Positions 50,384 through 61,496 are shown, counted from the first letter of the stretch. The stretch: 64,000 bases of DNA from Poriferisodalis sp022821985 (GCF_965219595.1 NZ_OZ244781.1:992001-1056000); one strand, 5' to 3'. Notes: a model not told the origin generated them from the letters alone. A program made the numbers and translations.

Positions 50384-52360
50384 GTGACGGCTTCCGACTC
50401 TCCAGGACGCTCGCGGCCGTGGCTGATGCGCACGTACTCGGGGCACTCCACCGCCCAGGCCTCCAACGAGCTCTACCGGTCGATGCTGGCCAAGGGCCAA
50501 ACGGGGCTGTCAGTGGCGTTCGACCTGCCGACGCAGACCGGCTACGACCCCGACCACTCGATGGCGCGCGGCGAGGTGGGCAAGGTGGGCGTGCCGGTCA
50601 CCCACTTGGGCCACATGGCCCAGCTCATGGACGGCATCCCGCCCGATGCCATGAACACCTCCATGACCATCAACGCCACGGCGCCCTGGCTGCTGAGCCT
50701 CTACATCGCCAACGCACAGAACGCCGGGGTGGCGGCCGAGGCGCTGCGGGGCACCACCCAGAACGACATCGTGAAGGAGTACCTGAGCCGGGGCACGTTC
50801 ATCTTCCCGCCCGAGGCCAGCCGCCGGCTCACCGTCGACGTAGTGGCGTACTGCTCGCAGCACGTGCCGCAGTGGAACCCGATCAACGTGTGCAGCTATC
50901 ACCTGCAGGAAGCCGGCGCAACGCCCACCCAGGAGATCGCCTACGCGCTGGCCACCGCGATCGACGTACTCGACGCGGTGCGCGACAGCGGCAAGGTGCC
51001 CCCCGAGCGATTCGACGCTGCGGTGGGCAGCATCTCGTTCTTCGTGAACGGGGGCATCCGGTTCATCGAAGAGGTCTGCAAGGTGCGGGCCTTCACCCAG
51101 ATGTGGGACCAGATCTGCGCTGAGCGCTACGGCGTGGCCGACCCCAAGCTGCGGCGCTTCCGCTACGGCGTGCAGGTGAACTCGCTCGGGCTCACCGAGG
51201 CGCAGCCCGAGAACAACGTGGCCCGGATCACGCTCGAAGCCCTGGGCGTGACGCTGTCGCAGCGGGCAAGGACCCGCTCGCTGCAGCTGCCTGCCTGGAA
51301 CGAGGCGCTGGGGCTGCCGCGGCCCTGGGACCAGCAGTGGTCGCTGCGGATCCAGCAGGTGCTGGCGCACGAGACCGACCTGCTGGAGTACGGCGACATC
51401 TTCGACGGCTCGGTGGTGGTCGAGGGACGTACGGCCGAGCTGGCGGAGTCGGCGCAGGCTGAGCTGGACGAGGTGCTGGCGATGGGGGGCGCGTTCGCCG
51501 CGATCACCGAGCTGAAGCGGCGCCTGGTGGCGAGCCACACCGAGCGGGTGCGCCAGATCGAGGCCAGCGAGCTGACCGTGGTGGGGGTGAACGAGTTCAC
51601 CGAGACGGCGCCGTCGCCGCTCGAGGGCGATGAGTCGATCCTGCGGGTGGATCCCGAGGTCGAAGCCGAGCTGGTTGCCGATCTCGAACGCTGGCGGAGC
51701 GCACGCGACTCGAACCGGGTCGTCGCAGCCCTGGACGACCTGCGGGTGGCCGCATCGGGCGATGTGAACATCATGGGGCCGAGCATCGAGGCCGCCCATG
51801 CCGGGGTGACGACCGGCGAGTGGGCCCAAGCGCTGCGCGAGGTGTTCGGCGAGTTCCGTGCACCGACTGGCTTGGGCGGCGGCGCTGCAGGGCGGGCGTC
51901 GAAGGGAACAGCACTGGCAACCGTGGCCCAGCGGTGCGCGGCGATGGAGGGCGGGCCGCCCAGGGTGCTGGTTGCCAAGCCGGGCCTCGACGGACATTCC
52001 AATGGCGCCGAGCAGGTGGCGGTCGCGGCGCGCGACGCCGGCATGGAAGTGGTGTACGAGGGCATCCGGCTGACCCCGAGCCACATTGCCGCAACGGCAC
52101 GTGACGAGGACGTGGACGTGGTGGGCCTGTCGATCCTGTCGGGGTCGCACCTGGAGCTGGTGCCCGAGGTGCTGGCGTGCCTCAACGCTGAAGGCGTGAG
52201 CGCTCCGGTGGTGGTCGGCGGCATCATCCCGCCCGCGGACCATCAGGCGCTGCGAGACGCCGGGGTGGCTGCGGTCTACACCCCGAAGGACTTCGAGCTG
52301 GCCGCGATCATGGCCGACATCGCCGGACTGGCCGAGCAGTCACGCGCCGGCACCGGCTGA
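50384..52360 (+). CDS. ecm: Ethylmalonyl-CoA-type B12-dependent mutase
   Basis: A 658-residue acyl-CoA mutase with catalytic and B12 domains in one chain. PWLMRTYSGHSTAQASNELY, KGQTGLSVAFDLPTQTGYDP and TQNDIVKEYLSRGTFIFPP match ethylmalonyl-CoA mutase (MeaA/Ecm). The B12-binding domain has LDGHSNGAEQ, GLSILSGSH and VVGGIIPP. It interconverts ethylmalonyl- and methylsuccinyl-CoA, or a related pair, for acetate or propionyl-CoA assimilation. pccB/accE and a CoA transferase are near. Methylmalonyl-CoA is an alternative substrate. Confidence 0.9.
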   Translation: MTASDSPGRSRPWLMRTYSGHSTAQASNELYRSMLAKGQTGLSVAFDLPTQTGYDPDHSMARGEVGKVGVPVTHLGHMAQLMDGIPPDAMNTSMTINATAPWLLSLYIANAQNAGVAAEALRGTTQNDIVKEYLSRGTFIFPPEASRRLTVDVVAYCSQHVPQWNPINVCSYHLQEAGATPTQEIAYALATAIDVLDAVRDSGKVPPERFDAAVGSISFFVNGGIRFIEEVCKVRAFTQMWDQICAERYGVADPKLRRFRYGVQVNSLGLTEAQPENNVARITLEALGVTLSQRARTRSLQLPAWNEALGLPRPWDQQWSLRIQQVLAHETDLLEYGDIFDGSVVVEGRTAELAESAQAELDEVLAMGGAFAAITELKRRLVASHTERVRQIEASELTVVGVNEFTETAPSPLEGDESILRVDPEVEAELVADLERWRSARDSNRVVAALDDLRVAASGDVNIMGPSIEAAHAGVTTGEWAQALREVFGEFRAPTGLGGGAAGRASKGTALATVAQRCAAMEGGPPRVLVAKPGLDGHSNGAEQVAVAARDAGMEVVYEGIRLTPSHIAATARDEDVDVVGLSILSGSHLELVPEVLACLNAEGVSAPVVVGGIIPPADHQALRDAGVAAVYTPKDFELAAIMADIAGLAEQSRAGTG

Positions 52361-52428
52361 AGCACGCACCACGCTCATGTCGTGCACGCATCGCCGACGA
52401 CAGCCCCTTTCGGAGACGTGAGGATCCT

Positions 52429-52974
52429 GTGACGGGCACCGCCGCACGCACCAAGCGCCGCCGTCTGTGGAAGCTGCTTGTACCGGGCTTCATCGTGCTG
52501 TACATCGCCATGATCCCGCTGAATTCCGTGCTCGAGTCCGAGCACGTCGAGGTCTTCCCCTTCTTCAAGTGGAAGCTCTTCACCCACATTCCCGATTGGG
52601 AATCGTTCGAGTACGGCCTCGTCATCGACGCGATCGACGGCGAGCCGCCCGCAGAGACCTATTACCTGATCCCGAGCGACGACGTCCGCGACTGGAAGGC
52701 GCTGCGACGCGTCGCGATCGCGTGTGCAAAGGACCGTGGCTGCGAAGAGGATGTCACCGACGTGCTGTACCCGATCATCGAGCGGGCACTCGGCGAGCGC
52801 AGCATCGATTTCAGCATCGTCAAGGCCGACGTCGACCTGCATGAGCTGCAGGACAACATCGACGATTTCGCCGACGGACGGTTGACCAGGACGGATTTCT
52901 TCCGACCCAGCGAAGTCATCGCCCAGTGGAATACCCGCACGGGCCGTCTCGACGCCACGCTGGACGGCGGCTGA
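52429..52974 (+). CDS. Membrane-anchored protein of unknown function
   Basis: A 181-residue protein starting at GTG: a basic start, one membrane helix (LLVPGFIVLYIAMIPLNSVL) and an extracellular domain with WESFEYGLVIDAIDGEPP and a Cys pair (ACAKDRGCEED). It is followed after 3 nt by the HTTM/DCC gene, so the two probably act together; such paired genes accompany HTTM-domain proteins. No named family recognised. Confidence 0.72.
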   Translation: MTGTAARTKRRRLWKLLVPGFIVLYIAMIPLNSVLESEHVEVFPFFKWKLFTHIPDWESFEYGLVIDAIDGEPPAETYYLIPSDDVRDWKALRRVAIACAKDRGCEEDVTDVLYPIIERALGERSIDFSIVKADVDLHELQDNIDDFADGRLTRTDFFRPSEVIAQWNTRTGRLDATLDGG

Positions 52975-52977
52975 GCC

Positions 52978-54348
52978 ATGTCGCTGCGAATCCGGCAGGG
53001 CTTGCGACAAGTCCGCAGGGGGATGCTCAGCGTCGACACCGCCGAGCATCGAACTCCCGCCGAACTGACGCGCAGTGCGAACAACGTGGTGCTGCTGAGC
53101 CGCTTCTACTACGTGTTCCTTGCCTACCTCGTCGGCACGGGTCACTACCCGTTCGGCGATGCGTACTCCGGCGGTCCTCCGACCGCGCCGCTGTGGCCTA
53201 TCAGGCTGGCGGAGCAGCTCGTGGGAACGGATTGGCTCGGCTACGAGATCGCGCTCACGGCAGCCGGTCTGCTGTTCGCCCTCGGGGCAGCGGCGGCCCC
53301 GGGCACCTTCGTCTTGCGGTTCGGTGCGTTCCTGCACCTGTTCGTGCACGTTGCGATACGGAATTCGTACGGCTCCATCAACCACGGCGTCCCTGTGCTG
53401 CTGCTGGTCGGCTTCGCGCTGCTGTTCCTGCCGGGCCGTCGGCATCGCCAGCTCCACGAGCGGAACAGCGTGCGGCGGTGCCTCACGTCCTTGTGGCTGG
53501 CGCAAAGCGTCATCTTGCTGTCGTACACCTTGTCGGGCATCTGGAAGATCTGGTACGGCCGGCTCGAGCTGTTCTCGTCAGATGCCCTGACGCGCATCCT
53601 GCTGGACCGGTTGCTCGCCGAGGCCGACGAGATTCCGCTGCTGCTGCCGTTCGTGGCGCAGCACAACTGGCTGGCGCAGTCGATGTGGTGGCTGACGCTC
53701 TACATCGAGATCTTTGCGCTGCTGGTGGTGTTCCGGCCTCATCTGCACCGGCCGATCGGCGCTGTCCTGATGCTGTTCCACATCACGAGCGATCTGCTCA
53801 TGAACATCTCGTTTTCCCTCAACATCGTGATGGTGGGCTTGTTTCTGCTGCTGTCGCCGCTTGCCCCTGACCGGTTCTCGCTGTCGGGGACCGTTCGGTC
53901 GCTGCCGATCGTGGGCCTACCGTTCCGCATCATGAAGCGCCGGCAGCGGTCGCAACGGCCGCAGCAGACCGAGCGGGTCTGGCTCGTGTACGACGGCGAG
54001 TGCCCGATGTGCAACAACTACGCCCAGTACCTGCGGCTGCGGCAATCTGTCGGCGAGTTCGTGCTGGTGGACGCACGCCAGGGCGGCCCGATCGTCGACG
54101 AGGTCCGGCGGCTGCCGCACGATCTGAATGACGGGATGGTGGTGAAGATCGGCGACCGGCACTACGTCGGTCATGAAGCGCTGCACGTGCTCGCGCTGCT
54201 GTCGACGGATCATGGTGCTTTCAACAAGTTCAACCGGCTGGCGTTCAGCTCGCCGCTGATCTCGCGCTTCACGTACCCGCTGATGAAGGCCGGGCGCTGG
54301 GTGCTGTTGAAGCTGAAGGGTGTGGCGCCTATTTCGCCCGACGGCTGA
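52978..54348 (+). CDS. HTTM-like membrane protein fused to a DCC thiol domain
   Basis: A 456-residue protein. Residues 1-310 have six or more membrane helices of the HTTM/vitamin K-carboxylase-like type (VLLSRFYYVFLAYLVGTGH, FGAFLHLFVHVAIRNSYGSI, LTLYIEIFALLVVFRPH). Residues about 335-456 are a DUF393/DCC domain with the CxxC site (YDGECPMCN). It may perform thiol chemistry at the membrane. It is coupled to the 181-residue gene upstream and convergent with the CoA transferase. Confidence 0.82.
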   Translation: MSLRIRQGLRQVRRGMLSVDTAEHRTPAELTRSANNVVLLSRFYYVFLAYLVGTGHYPFGDAYSGGPPTAPLWPIRLAEQLVGTDWLGYEIALTAAGLLFALGAAAAPGTFVLRFGAFLHLFVHVAIRNSYGSINHGVPVLLLVGFALLFLPGRRHRQLHERNSVRRCLTSLWLAQSVILLSYTLSGIWKIWYGRLELFSSDALTRILLDRLLAEADEIPLLLPFVAQHNWLAQSMWWLTLYIEIFALLVVFRPHLHRPIGAVLMLFHITSDLLMNISFSLNIVMVGLFLLLSPLAPDRFSLSGTVRSLPIVGLPFRIMKRRQRSQRPQQTERVWLVYDGECPMCNNYAQYLRLRQSVGEFVLVDARQGGPIVDEVRRLPHDLNDGMVVKIGDRHYVGHEALHVLALLSTDHGAFNKFNRLAFSSPLISRFTYPLMKAGRWVLLKLKGVAPISPDG

Positions 54349-55482
54349 TCAGGGGTCGGGCCAGGGGTCGGCGGTGTCTGGGATGTCGGGGATGTCGGCC
54401 AGGGAGTCGTTGTCGGCGCCTTCTTTGCGGCCGGTCCAGCGGACGTGACCGGGTGTAGCGCTGAGGCGGGCGATCACGTTCTGCTGCATGAGCCCGTCCA
54501 CTTCCACGAACACCTCGCGGGCTTTGGCGTGGGGGTCGTCTGCTAGCTGGCTCATGTCGAGGACCGGTGCCGCGGCGGCCTGAGCGTTCTCGAATGCCTC
54601 GACTGCTTCGGCGAGCGTGCGCTGCGACACCCAGTCGGCCATGGCCTCGTCGAGCTCGGCGCGGTGGGCCATGCGGCCCTCGAAGGTGGTGAATCGCGCG
54701 TCGTCGCCGATGCCGATCATCTCCATGACCCGAGCCGCCACCGAGTCGGTGGAGCTGCTGACGGCCAGCCATCCGCCGTCGGACGCCTGGTAGGTGCCGC
54801 GGGGAACGCTGTAGGGGATGCCCGATCCGAGGCGGGGCTGCAGGTAGCCCTCGGTGTGCCATGCGGTCATGAGCGGGCCCATCGCCTGCGACATCGACTC
54901 GAGCAGGTTGACGTCGACCACCTGGCCGACGCCGCTGCGCAGGGCAACCATCGCCGCGAACGCTCCGGCCAGGCCGGCGATCTCGTCGGTGAGCGCCACC
55001 GGCGGCAGCAGCGGCGCACCGTCGGCCTCGCCGTTCATCGAGGCGAAGCCGCTCATGGCCTCGGCGAGCGTGGCGAACCCGGGGCGGTCCCGGTACGGGC
55101 CGTCCTGGCCGAAGCCAGTCAGCCGCACCACCACCAGCTTGGGGTTGGCTGCGATCAGCTCGTCGGGCACCAGCCCGAGCGCTTCGAGCTTGCCGGGCCG
55201 GAAGTTCTCCACCAGCACATCAGCGACGGCCAGCAGCCGCCGCAGCACGGCCAGGTCGGCGGCGGCCTTGAGGTCGAGCGTGACGCAGCGCTTGTTGCGA
55301 TTGACGAGCCGCCACCACAGGGTCTCGCCCTGTGCGTCCTTCCATCCCATATTGCGGACGGTGTCGCCGCCCGGCCGCTCCACCTTGATGACATCGGCAC
55401 CGAAATCGGCCAGGTAGCGGGCGCAGTGCGGCCCGGCGAACACCGATGACAGATCCAGTACTCGTAGGCCGTCGAGCGGCAT
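54349..55482 (-). CDS. Family III CoA transferase (CaiB/BaiF)
   Basis: A 377-residue CoA transferase starting MPLDGLRVLDLSSVFAGP. CoA-site segments YLADFGADVIKVERPGGD, NRNKRCVTLDLK and VENFRPGKLEALGL are seen, and the catalytic Asp is in VALTDEIAGLAGAF. It moves CoA between carboxylic acids; the substrate is unknown. Part of the pccB-accE run on the minus strand. A longer upstream frame overlaps accE and is not favoured. Confidence 0.9.
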   Translation of the reverse strand: MPLDGLRVLDLSSVFAGPHCARYLADFGADVIKVERPGGDTVRNMGWKDAQGETLWWRLVNRNKRCVTLDLKAAADLAVLRRLLAVADVLVENFRPGKLEALGLVPDELIAANPKLVVVRLTGFGQDGPYRDRPGFATLAEAMSGFASMNGEADGAPLLPPVALTDEIAGLAGAFAAMVALRSGVGQVVDVNLLESMSQAMGPLMTAWHTEGYLQPRLGSGIPYSVPRGTYQASDGGWLAVSSSTDSVAARVMEMIGIGDDARFTTFEGRMAHRAELDEAMADWVSQRTLAEAVEAFENAQAAAAPVLDMSQLADDPHAKAREVFVEVDGLMQQNVIARLSATPGHVRWTGRKEGADNDSLADIPDIPDTADPWPDP

Positions 55483-55514
55483 AACCGCAGCGTGGTTCGG
55501 GCCTGCTGGCACGG

Positions 55515-55721
55515 CTAGCGGTAGCGGACAGCGGGCCAGGACGTGGGGGCTTGCCAGGGGCGGCCGCTGAATCGCCACTTGCTGGACGGCACCGCGTGCG
55601 GGTCGGCCGGGACAGGACGGGGCCACAGCAGCTCGAGCGCCGTGACGATCGCGGCGGCCTCTTCCGCGGTCGCTGCGGGGGTGATGGCCACGTGCGAAGC
55701 GTCGATCACGGGTCCAGTCAC
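55515..55721 (-). CDS. accE: Acyl-CoA carboxylase epsilon-like subunit
   Basis: A 68-residue protein, 14 nt after pccB. TAEEAAAIVTALELLWPR is followed by the C-terminal SKWRFSGRPWQAPTSW, the pattern of the small epsilon subunits that bind actinobacterial acyl-CoA carboxylases. Gene position right after the beta subunit supports this. Confidence 0.78.
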   Translation of the reverse strand: MTGPVIDASHVAITPAATAEEAAAIVTALELLWPRPVPADPHAVPSSKWRFSGRPWQAPTSWPAVRYR

Positions 55722-55735
55722 CGGTCGCTCGCCCG

Positions 55736-57292
<1,557 letters not shown>

Positions 57293-57367
57293 TCAGGAAA
57301 GCCTACGAGAGCGAGCCGTCCGGTACCGAGGCCCTGGGAATCGCCTTGGGCTCAGCCTCCCATTTCT

Positions 57368-57430
57368 CCCGCTCTTGTTCGCTGCGCTCACGGGCCGCTC
57401 GGGCCACGGCTTCGCCTTCGGCTCAGCCTC
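57368..57430 (-). repeat. REP-like element between pccB and the VOC gene
   Basis: A full copy in minus-strand sense, including GAGGCTGAGCC, the GGCCCGAGCGGCC dyad and AACAAGAGCGGG. Unlike the others it is not behind a stop codon but 76 nt upstream of the pccB start codon and 13 nt before the divergent VOC gene. A partial copy of its first part lies at 57340-57360. Confidence 0.75.
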
Positions 57431-57442
57431 TAGGCTGCGGGC

Positions 57443-57802
57443 ATGGAACTGGGGCCTGTGCATCACGTTTCGATCAACTGCGCCGATGTGGATGCAGCGG
57501 CGCCGTTCTACACCGACATCCTGGGCATGAAGCAGCTCGACCGGCCCGACTTCGGCTTCAACGGGCGGTGGCTGCAGACGCCTGGCGGCGGTGAGGTGCA
57601 CCTCATCGAAGTGGCCGACTGGGTGGCCCCCAAAGGCCAGCACTGGGCCTTCAAGGTGGACGACATCGATGCCACCGTGGCCGAGCTGCGCGATGCCGGC
57701 GTGAGGGTCAAGGACCCGGTGGCGCTGCCGGGCACCACTGCCCGCCAGACGTTCTTCTTCGATCCGGCCGGCAACATGATCGAGCTGAACCAGCCCGCCT
57801 GA
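57443..57802 (+). CDS. VOC (glyoxalase/dioxygenase fold) protein
   Basis: A 119-residue vicinal-oxygen-chelate protein. VHHVSINCADVDAAAPFYTD starts the first beta-alpha-beta repeat, HWAFKVDDIDATVAELRDAG starts the second, and FFFDPAGNMIELNQ closes it with the metal Glu. His near the start, a second His and Glu form a plausible metal site. Substrate unknown. Confidence 0.88.
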   Translation: MELGPVHHVSINCADVDAAAPFYTDILGMKQLDRPDFGFNGRWLQTPGGGEVHLIEVADWVAPKGQHWAFKVDDIDATVAELRDAGVRVKDPVALPGTTARQTFFFDPAGNMIELNQPA

Positions 57803-57835
57803 GGCCAGCCTCGCTTCAACTCAGGTGAGCCTCGA

Positions 57836-58756
57836 CTAGGTGTCCGTCCGGTAGGCCGCGAGGTTCATCACCCGGTCGAGCAAGTTCTCGGCGCCGATGC
57901 GTTCGCAGAGTTCTTCGAAACCCCGATGCGGGCCGCGCCAGGCCAGCTCGTCGACGCTGTCGGACACCGGCGCATCGGTGCGCACCGTGGCGATGCGGCG
58001 GAACAGCAGGGCGAGATCACGCTCGTCGGCGAGCGTTGCGGCGAGACCGGCCGCGCCCCGGACCTTCGGCGCCCAGTCGTCGTGCGAATCCGGGATGTTC
58101 TCGATATGGCCGTAGTGCGACAGCATCACCGACGTCGACTTGGCGCCCCAGCCCTTCAGGCCCGGAAAGCCATCGGCACTGTCGCCCACCAAGCCCAGGT
58201 AGTCGGGTATCGACTCAGGGCTGACGCCGAACTTCGCTTCGACGCCAGTCACGTCAATGATCTCGTCGGCCCGGCGGTCCCATTGGACAACCTTGCCGCC
58301 GACGCACTGGCCCAGATCCTTGTCGGGCGTGCAGATCAGCACCTGCCCGACACGATCGTCGTCGGCAGCCATCGCCGCGCCTGCTGCCATGGCGTCATCG
58401 GCTTCGAACTCGATCATCGGCCACACGGCTACGCCCAGCAGCCGCAGCGCGTCCTCGGTGGGATGGAACTGCGACAGCAGGTCGGGCTCGATCCCCGAGC
58501 CGTCCTTGTACCCGGGCCACAGATCGTTGCGGAACGACTCCACGACATGGTCGGTGGCCACAGCCACGTGGGTGGCACCGCCTTCGAGCAGCATCACGAT
58601 GTTGCCGAGCACCCCTCGCAACGCTCCGACCTCGCTGCCGTCGGGCGCCTTGCGGCTCGGGACGGCAAAGAAGTGGCGGAACAGCTCGTAGGTGCCGTCG
58701 ATCAGGTGGACATCGACCTGACCGCCTGCGGGCGGCGCTCCCGCTGATCCCTCCAT
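57836..58756 (-). CDS. Stand-alone 5'-3' exonuclease / flap endonuclease
   Basis: A 306-residue protein with the PolI-type 5' nuclease domain only. VHLIDGTYELFRHFFA, FEADDAMAAGA, CTPDKDLGQCV and the helix-hairpin-helix region DYLGLVGDSADGFPGLKGWG carry the metal-binding acids. It removes RNA primers or flaps. An IS982 element ends 14 nt before its ATG, so the native promoter and ribosome-binding site appear displaced. Confidence 0.9.
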   Translation of the reverse strand: MEGSAGAPPAGGQVDVHLIDGTYELFRHFFAVPSRKAPDGSEVGALRGVLGNIVMLLEGGATHVAVATDHVVESFRNDLWPGYKDGSGIEPDLLSQFHPTEDALRLLGVAVWPMIEFEADDAMAAGAAMAADDDRVGQVLICTPDKDLGQCVGGKVVQWDRRADEIIDVTGVEAKFGVSPESIPDYLGLVGDSADGFPGLKGWGAKSTSVMLSHYGHIENIPDSHDDWAPKVRGAAGLAATLADERDLALLFRRIATVRTDAPVSDSVDELAWRGPHRGFEELCERIGAENLLDRVMNLAAYRTDT

Positions 58757-58770
58757 GGCCGCGACCCTAG

Positions 58771-59794
58771 ATGATTGGTTCCAAGGGGTCAGTGGTCGTA
58801 GTGGGTGAGGGTGCGTGCTGGCAGGTGGGGGTGGTGGGTTCTGTTGTGCCAGATGGCGGCGGTGAGAGCGAGGATGCGTGCCAGGACGCGCACGGCGACG
58901 CCGGCGCGGGTGCGGCCGTTGTGGCGTTCGAGGCTGAGCTGGCCTTTGAGGGTGTCGCAGACCGATTCGATGATCTGGCGGAACGGGCGCAGGAACCGCT
59001 GGTGGGGGCGGGCGGGCTCGTTGCGGGCGGCGGGCCGGATGAGGGTGATCCCGGCGTCGTTGAGCCGGTTCTCGAAGTCTTTGCTGCGGTAGCCCTTGTC
59101 GGCGATGAGCGTCTGGCCGGGGCGGGCCAGGTCTGCGTGGTCGATCATGGCGGCGCAGGTGTCGCGTTCGTCGGCCTTGGCGCCTGCCAGGGCGAAGCTG
59201 ATCGGCAGCCCCGCCGGGGTGGTGATCAGGTGCAGTCGCAGCCCCCAGAACCAGCGCGAATGCGACGCGCACCAGCCGTATTGGGCCCATCCGGCGAGCT
59301 CGGAGCGCACCGCGGTGGGTCGGCTCGTGCCGCACGGCACCGGCGTGGAGTCGGCCAGCCACACGTCGTCGTGCCAGTCCGGGCAGTCGCGGGCCAGCGC
59401 TGCTGTGACGTGGCCGATCATCTCGCCGGCGCGGCGCAGCCGCTTGTTGAAGCCCTCTCTGTTGGGCAGGTACGGGAACCACGGCCGCAGGTGCTGATGA
59501 GCGAAGCGCACGAACCCGCGCTCGGAGTCGTACCCCAATAACGCCGAGATCACCGCCAAAGTGACCAGCTCCGCGTCCGACAGCTTCGGTGCGAACCCCA
59601 CACGGGGCCGCCGCGGCGCCCAGCCGGGATTGTCGGCCAACAGATCGTCAATCCTCACATACAGTGCCGTCGCGAGGGTGTCCAAGTCCGGGTTCATGCC
59701 CAGGTCCTCCAGGATCGAGGTGCAGGTACACACCCCGAGCTTGGACACCCTCACCCCACCAACAGCGGACCCCCCACCCCTTGGAACCAATCAT
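58771..59794. mobile_element. IS982-family insertion sequence, complete
   Basis: A 1,024-bp element with perfect 18-bp terminal inverted repeats (ATGATTGGTTCCAAGGGG at 58771-58788 and its complement at 59777-59794). CTAG on both sides (58767-58770, 59795-59798) is probably the target duplication, although CTAG is itself palindromic and could extend the repeats. It carries one intact transposase gene. Confidence 0.92.
58789..59697 (-). CDS. IS982-family DDE transposase
   Basis: A 302-residue transposase, start taken at MNPDLDTLATALYVRIDD; the frame is open upstream to the inverted repeat. The catalytic Asp pair lies in VWLADSTPVPCG and LIADKGYRSKDFE, with WFWGLRLHLITTPAGLPI between; the Glu is in FRQIIESVCDTLKGQLSLE. 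No frameshift or internal stop is seen, so the element may be active. Confidence 0.92.
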   Translation of the reverse strand: MNPDLDTLATALYVRIDDLLADNPGWAPRRPRVGFAPKLSDAELVTLAVISALLGYDSERGFVRFAHQHLRPWFPYLPNREGFNKRLRRAGEMIGHVTAALARDCPDWHDDVWLADSTPVPCGTSRPTAVRSELAGWAQYGWCASHSRWFWGLRLHLITTPAGLPISFALAGAKADERDTCAAMIDHADLARPGQTLIADKGYRSKDFENRLNDAGITLIRPAARNEPARPHQRFLRPFRQIIESVCDTLKGQLSLERHNGRTRAGVAVRVLARILALTAAIWHNRTHHPHLPARTLTHYDH

Positions 59795-59941
59795 CTAGGA
59801 GGCGGCTCAGCCTCTCAGGGCACTGCCGCGGCAGCCCGCTCTAGAGTTGGCGCGGCCGATCTGCCGGGAGACACCTCCGGTGGGGCACCGCACACCGAGG
59901 CGACCGCCGCGTATGACAACCCATGACCCTGAGGGGACGAC

Positions 59942-61480
59942 ATGAAGGTTCCGTTTACTGTTTCCGACTTCCTGTACCGGGCCGAGAACGTGTACCCGGA
60001 CCGGGTGGCGCTGGCCGACGAACCCGAAGCGCCCGGCGGCGGGCTCGGGGAGATCACCTACGCCCAGTTCGGCGACCTCGTACGGGCCCAGGCAGCCAAG
60101 CTGGATCAGCTCGGCATCGGGCATGGCGAGCGGGTGGCGATGGTGTCGCAGAACGCCGGCCGGCTGATGACGTCGTTCTACGGCGTGTCGGGCTACGGCC
60201 GCATCTTCGTGCCGATCAACTTCCGGCTCAGCCACGACGAGATCAGCTACATCATCGATCACTGCGGCGCCACGATGCTGCTGGTGGATCCCTCCATGGA
60301 GGACACCTGCAAGGACATCGACGTGGAGCACTTCGTGGTGATGGGCACCGACGCCGATGACCAGATGTACGCGCCGGGCGCGGAGCCGGCCCCGTGGACG
60401 CCCGACGAGGACGTCACCGCCACCATCAACTACACCTCGGGCACCACCGCACGCCCCAAGGGCGTGCAGCAGACCCACCGGGCGCTGTGGGTGAACGCCA
60501 CCACGTTCGGCTGGCACTCGGGCGTCAGCGACCGTGACGTGTACCTGCACACGCTGCCGATGTTCCACTGCAACGGCTGGGGAATGCCCTATGCCGTGAC
60601 CGGCATGGGCGGCAAGCACGTGGTGCAGCGCGAAGTGCGCGGCCCCGAGATCCTGAAGCGCACCGAAGACCACGGCGTGACGCTGATGTGCGGCGCTCCT
60701 GCCGTGGTGGCGGCGGTGCTGGATGCGGCGGCCGACTGGGACGGTCCCATTCCCGGCAGCGGACGGGTTCGGATGGTGGTGGCGGGCGCGCCGCCGCCCA
60801 CGCGCACGATCGCCCGCATGGAAACCGAGCTGGGCTGGGAGTTCATCCAGATCTACGGCCTCACCGAGACGGCGCCGCTGCTCACCATGAACCGCTGCCG
60901 GCCCGAATGGGACGACTTCGAGCCCGACGAGAAGGCCCGCAAGCTCAGCCGGGCCGGTGCACCGGCCATCGGCGTGAAGATCGACGTGGACAACCAGGGC
61001 GAGATCCTGGCCCGGGCGAACGTCGTGCTCGAGGGCTACTGGGAGCAGCCCGAGGCGACTGCGGAGGCCATCGTGGACGGCTGGTTCCACACCGGCGACG
61101 GTGGCTCGATGGACGACGAGCACCACGTCACGATCTCGGACCGCAAGAAGGACGTGATCATCTCCGGCGGTGAGAACGTGTCGTCCATCGAGGTGGAGGA
61201 CGTGCTGTTCAGCCATCCCGCGGTGACCGAGGTGGCCGTGATCGGCGTGCCCGACGAGAAGTGGGGCGAGACCATCAAGGCCCTCGTGGTCGTCGACGCC
61301 GCAGCCGATGCCGTCACCGATCGTGATCTCATCGACTTCTGCCGGGACCGGATGGCGCACTTCAAGTGCCCCACCAGCGTCGAGTTCCGCGAGGAGCTGG
61401 CCCGCACGGCTACCGGCAAGCTGCAGAAGTTCAAGCTCCGTGCGCCCTACTGGGAGGGCATGGAGAAGCAGATCAACTAG
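59942..61480 (+). CDS. Acyl-CoA synthetase (AMP-binding)
   Basis: A 512-residue adenylate-forming ligase. The P-loop is INYTSGTTARPKGV, then FIQIYGLTETAPLL, WFHTGDGGSMDD and the hinge/catalytic DRKKDVIISGGENVSSIEVE with the C-terminal Lys in ATGKLQKFKL. It activates a medium- or long-chain fatty acid to its CoA ester. The N-terminus MKVPFTVSDFLYRAENVYPD matches the long-chain type. Convergent with the methyltransferase gene. Confidence 0.93.
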   Translation: MKVPFTVSDFLYRAENVYPDRVALADEPEAPGGGLGEITYAQFGDLVRAQAAKLDQLGIGHGERVAMVSQNAGRLMTSFYGVSGYGRIFVPINFRLSHDEISYIIDHCGATMLLVDPSMEDTCKDIDVEHFVVMGTDADDQMYAPGAEPAPWTPDEDVTATINYTSGTTARPKGVQQTHRALWVNATTFGWHSGVSDRDVYLHTLPMFHCNGWGMPYAVTGMGGKHVVQREVRGPEILKRTEDHGVTLMCGAPAVVAAVLDAAADWDGPIPGSGRVRMVVAGAPPPTRTIARMETELGWEFIQIYGLTETAPLLTMNRCRPEWDDFEPDEKARKLSRAGAPAIGVKIDVDNQGEILARANVVLEGYWEQPEATAEAIVDGWFHTGDGGSMDDEHHVTISDRKKDVIISGGENVSSIEVEDVLFSHPAVTEVAVIGVPDEKWGETIKALVVVDAAADAVTDRDLIDFCRDRMAHFKCPTSVEFREELARTATGKLQKFKLRAPYWEGMEKQIN

Positions 61481-61496
61481 GTCGCCACCGCTGCGG

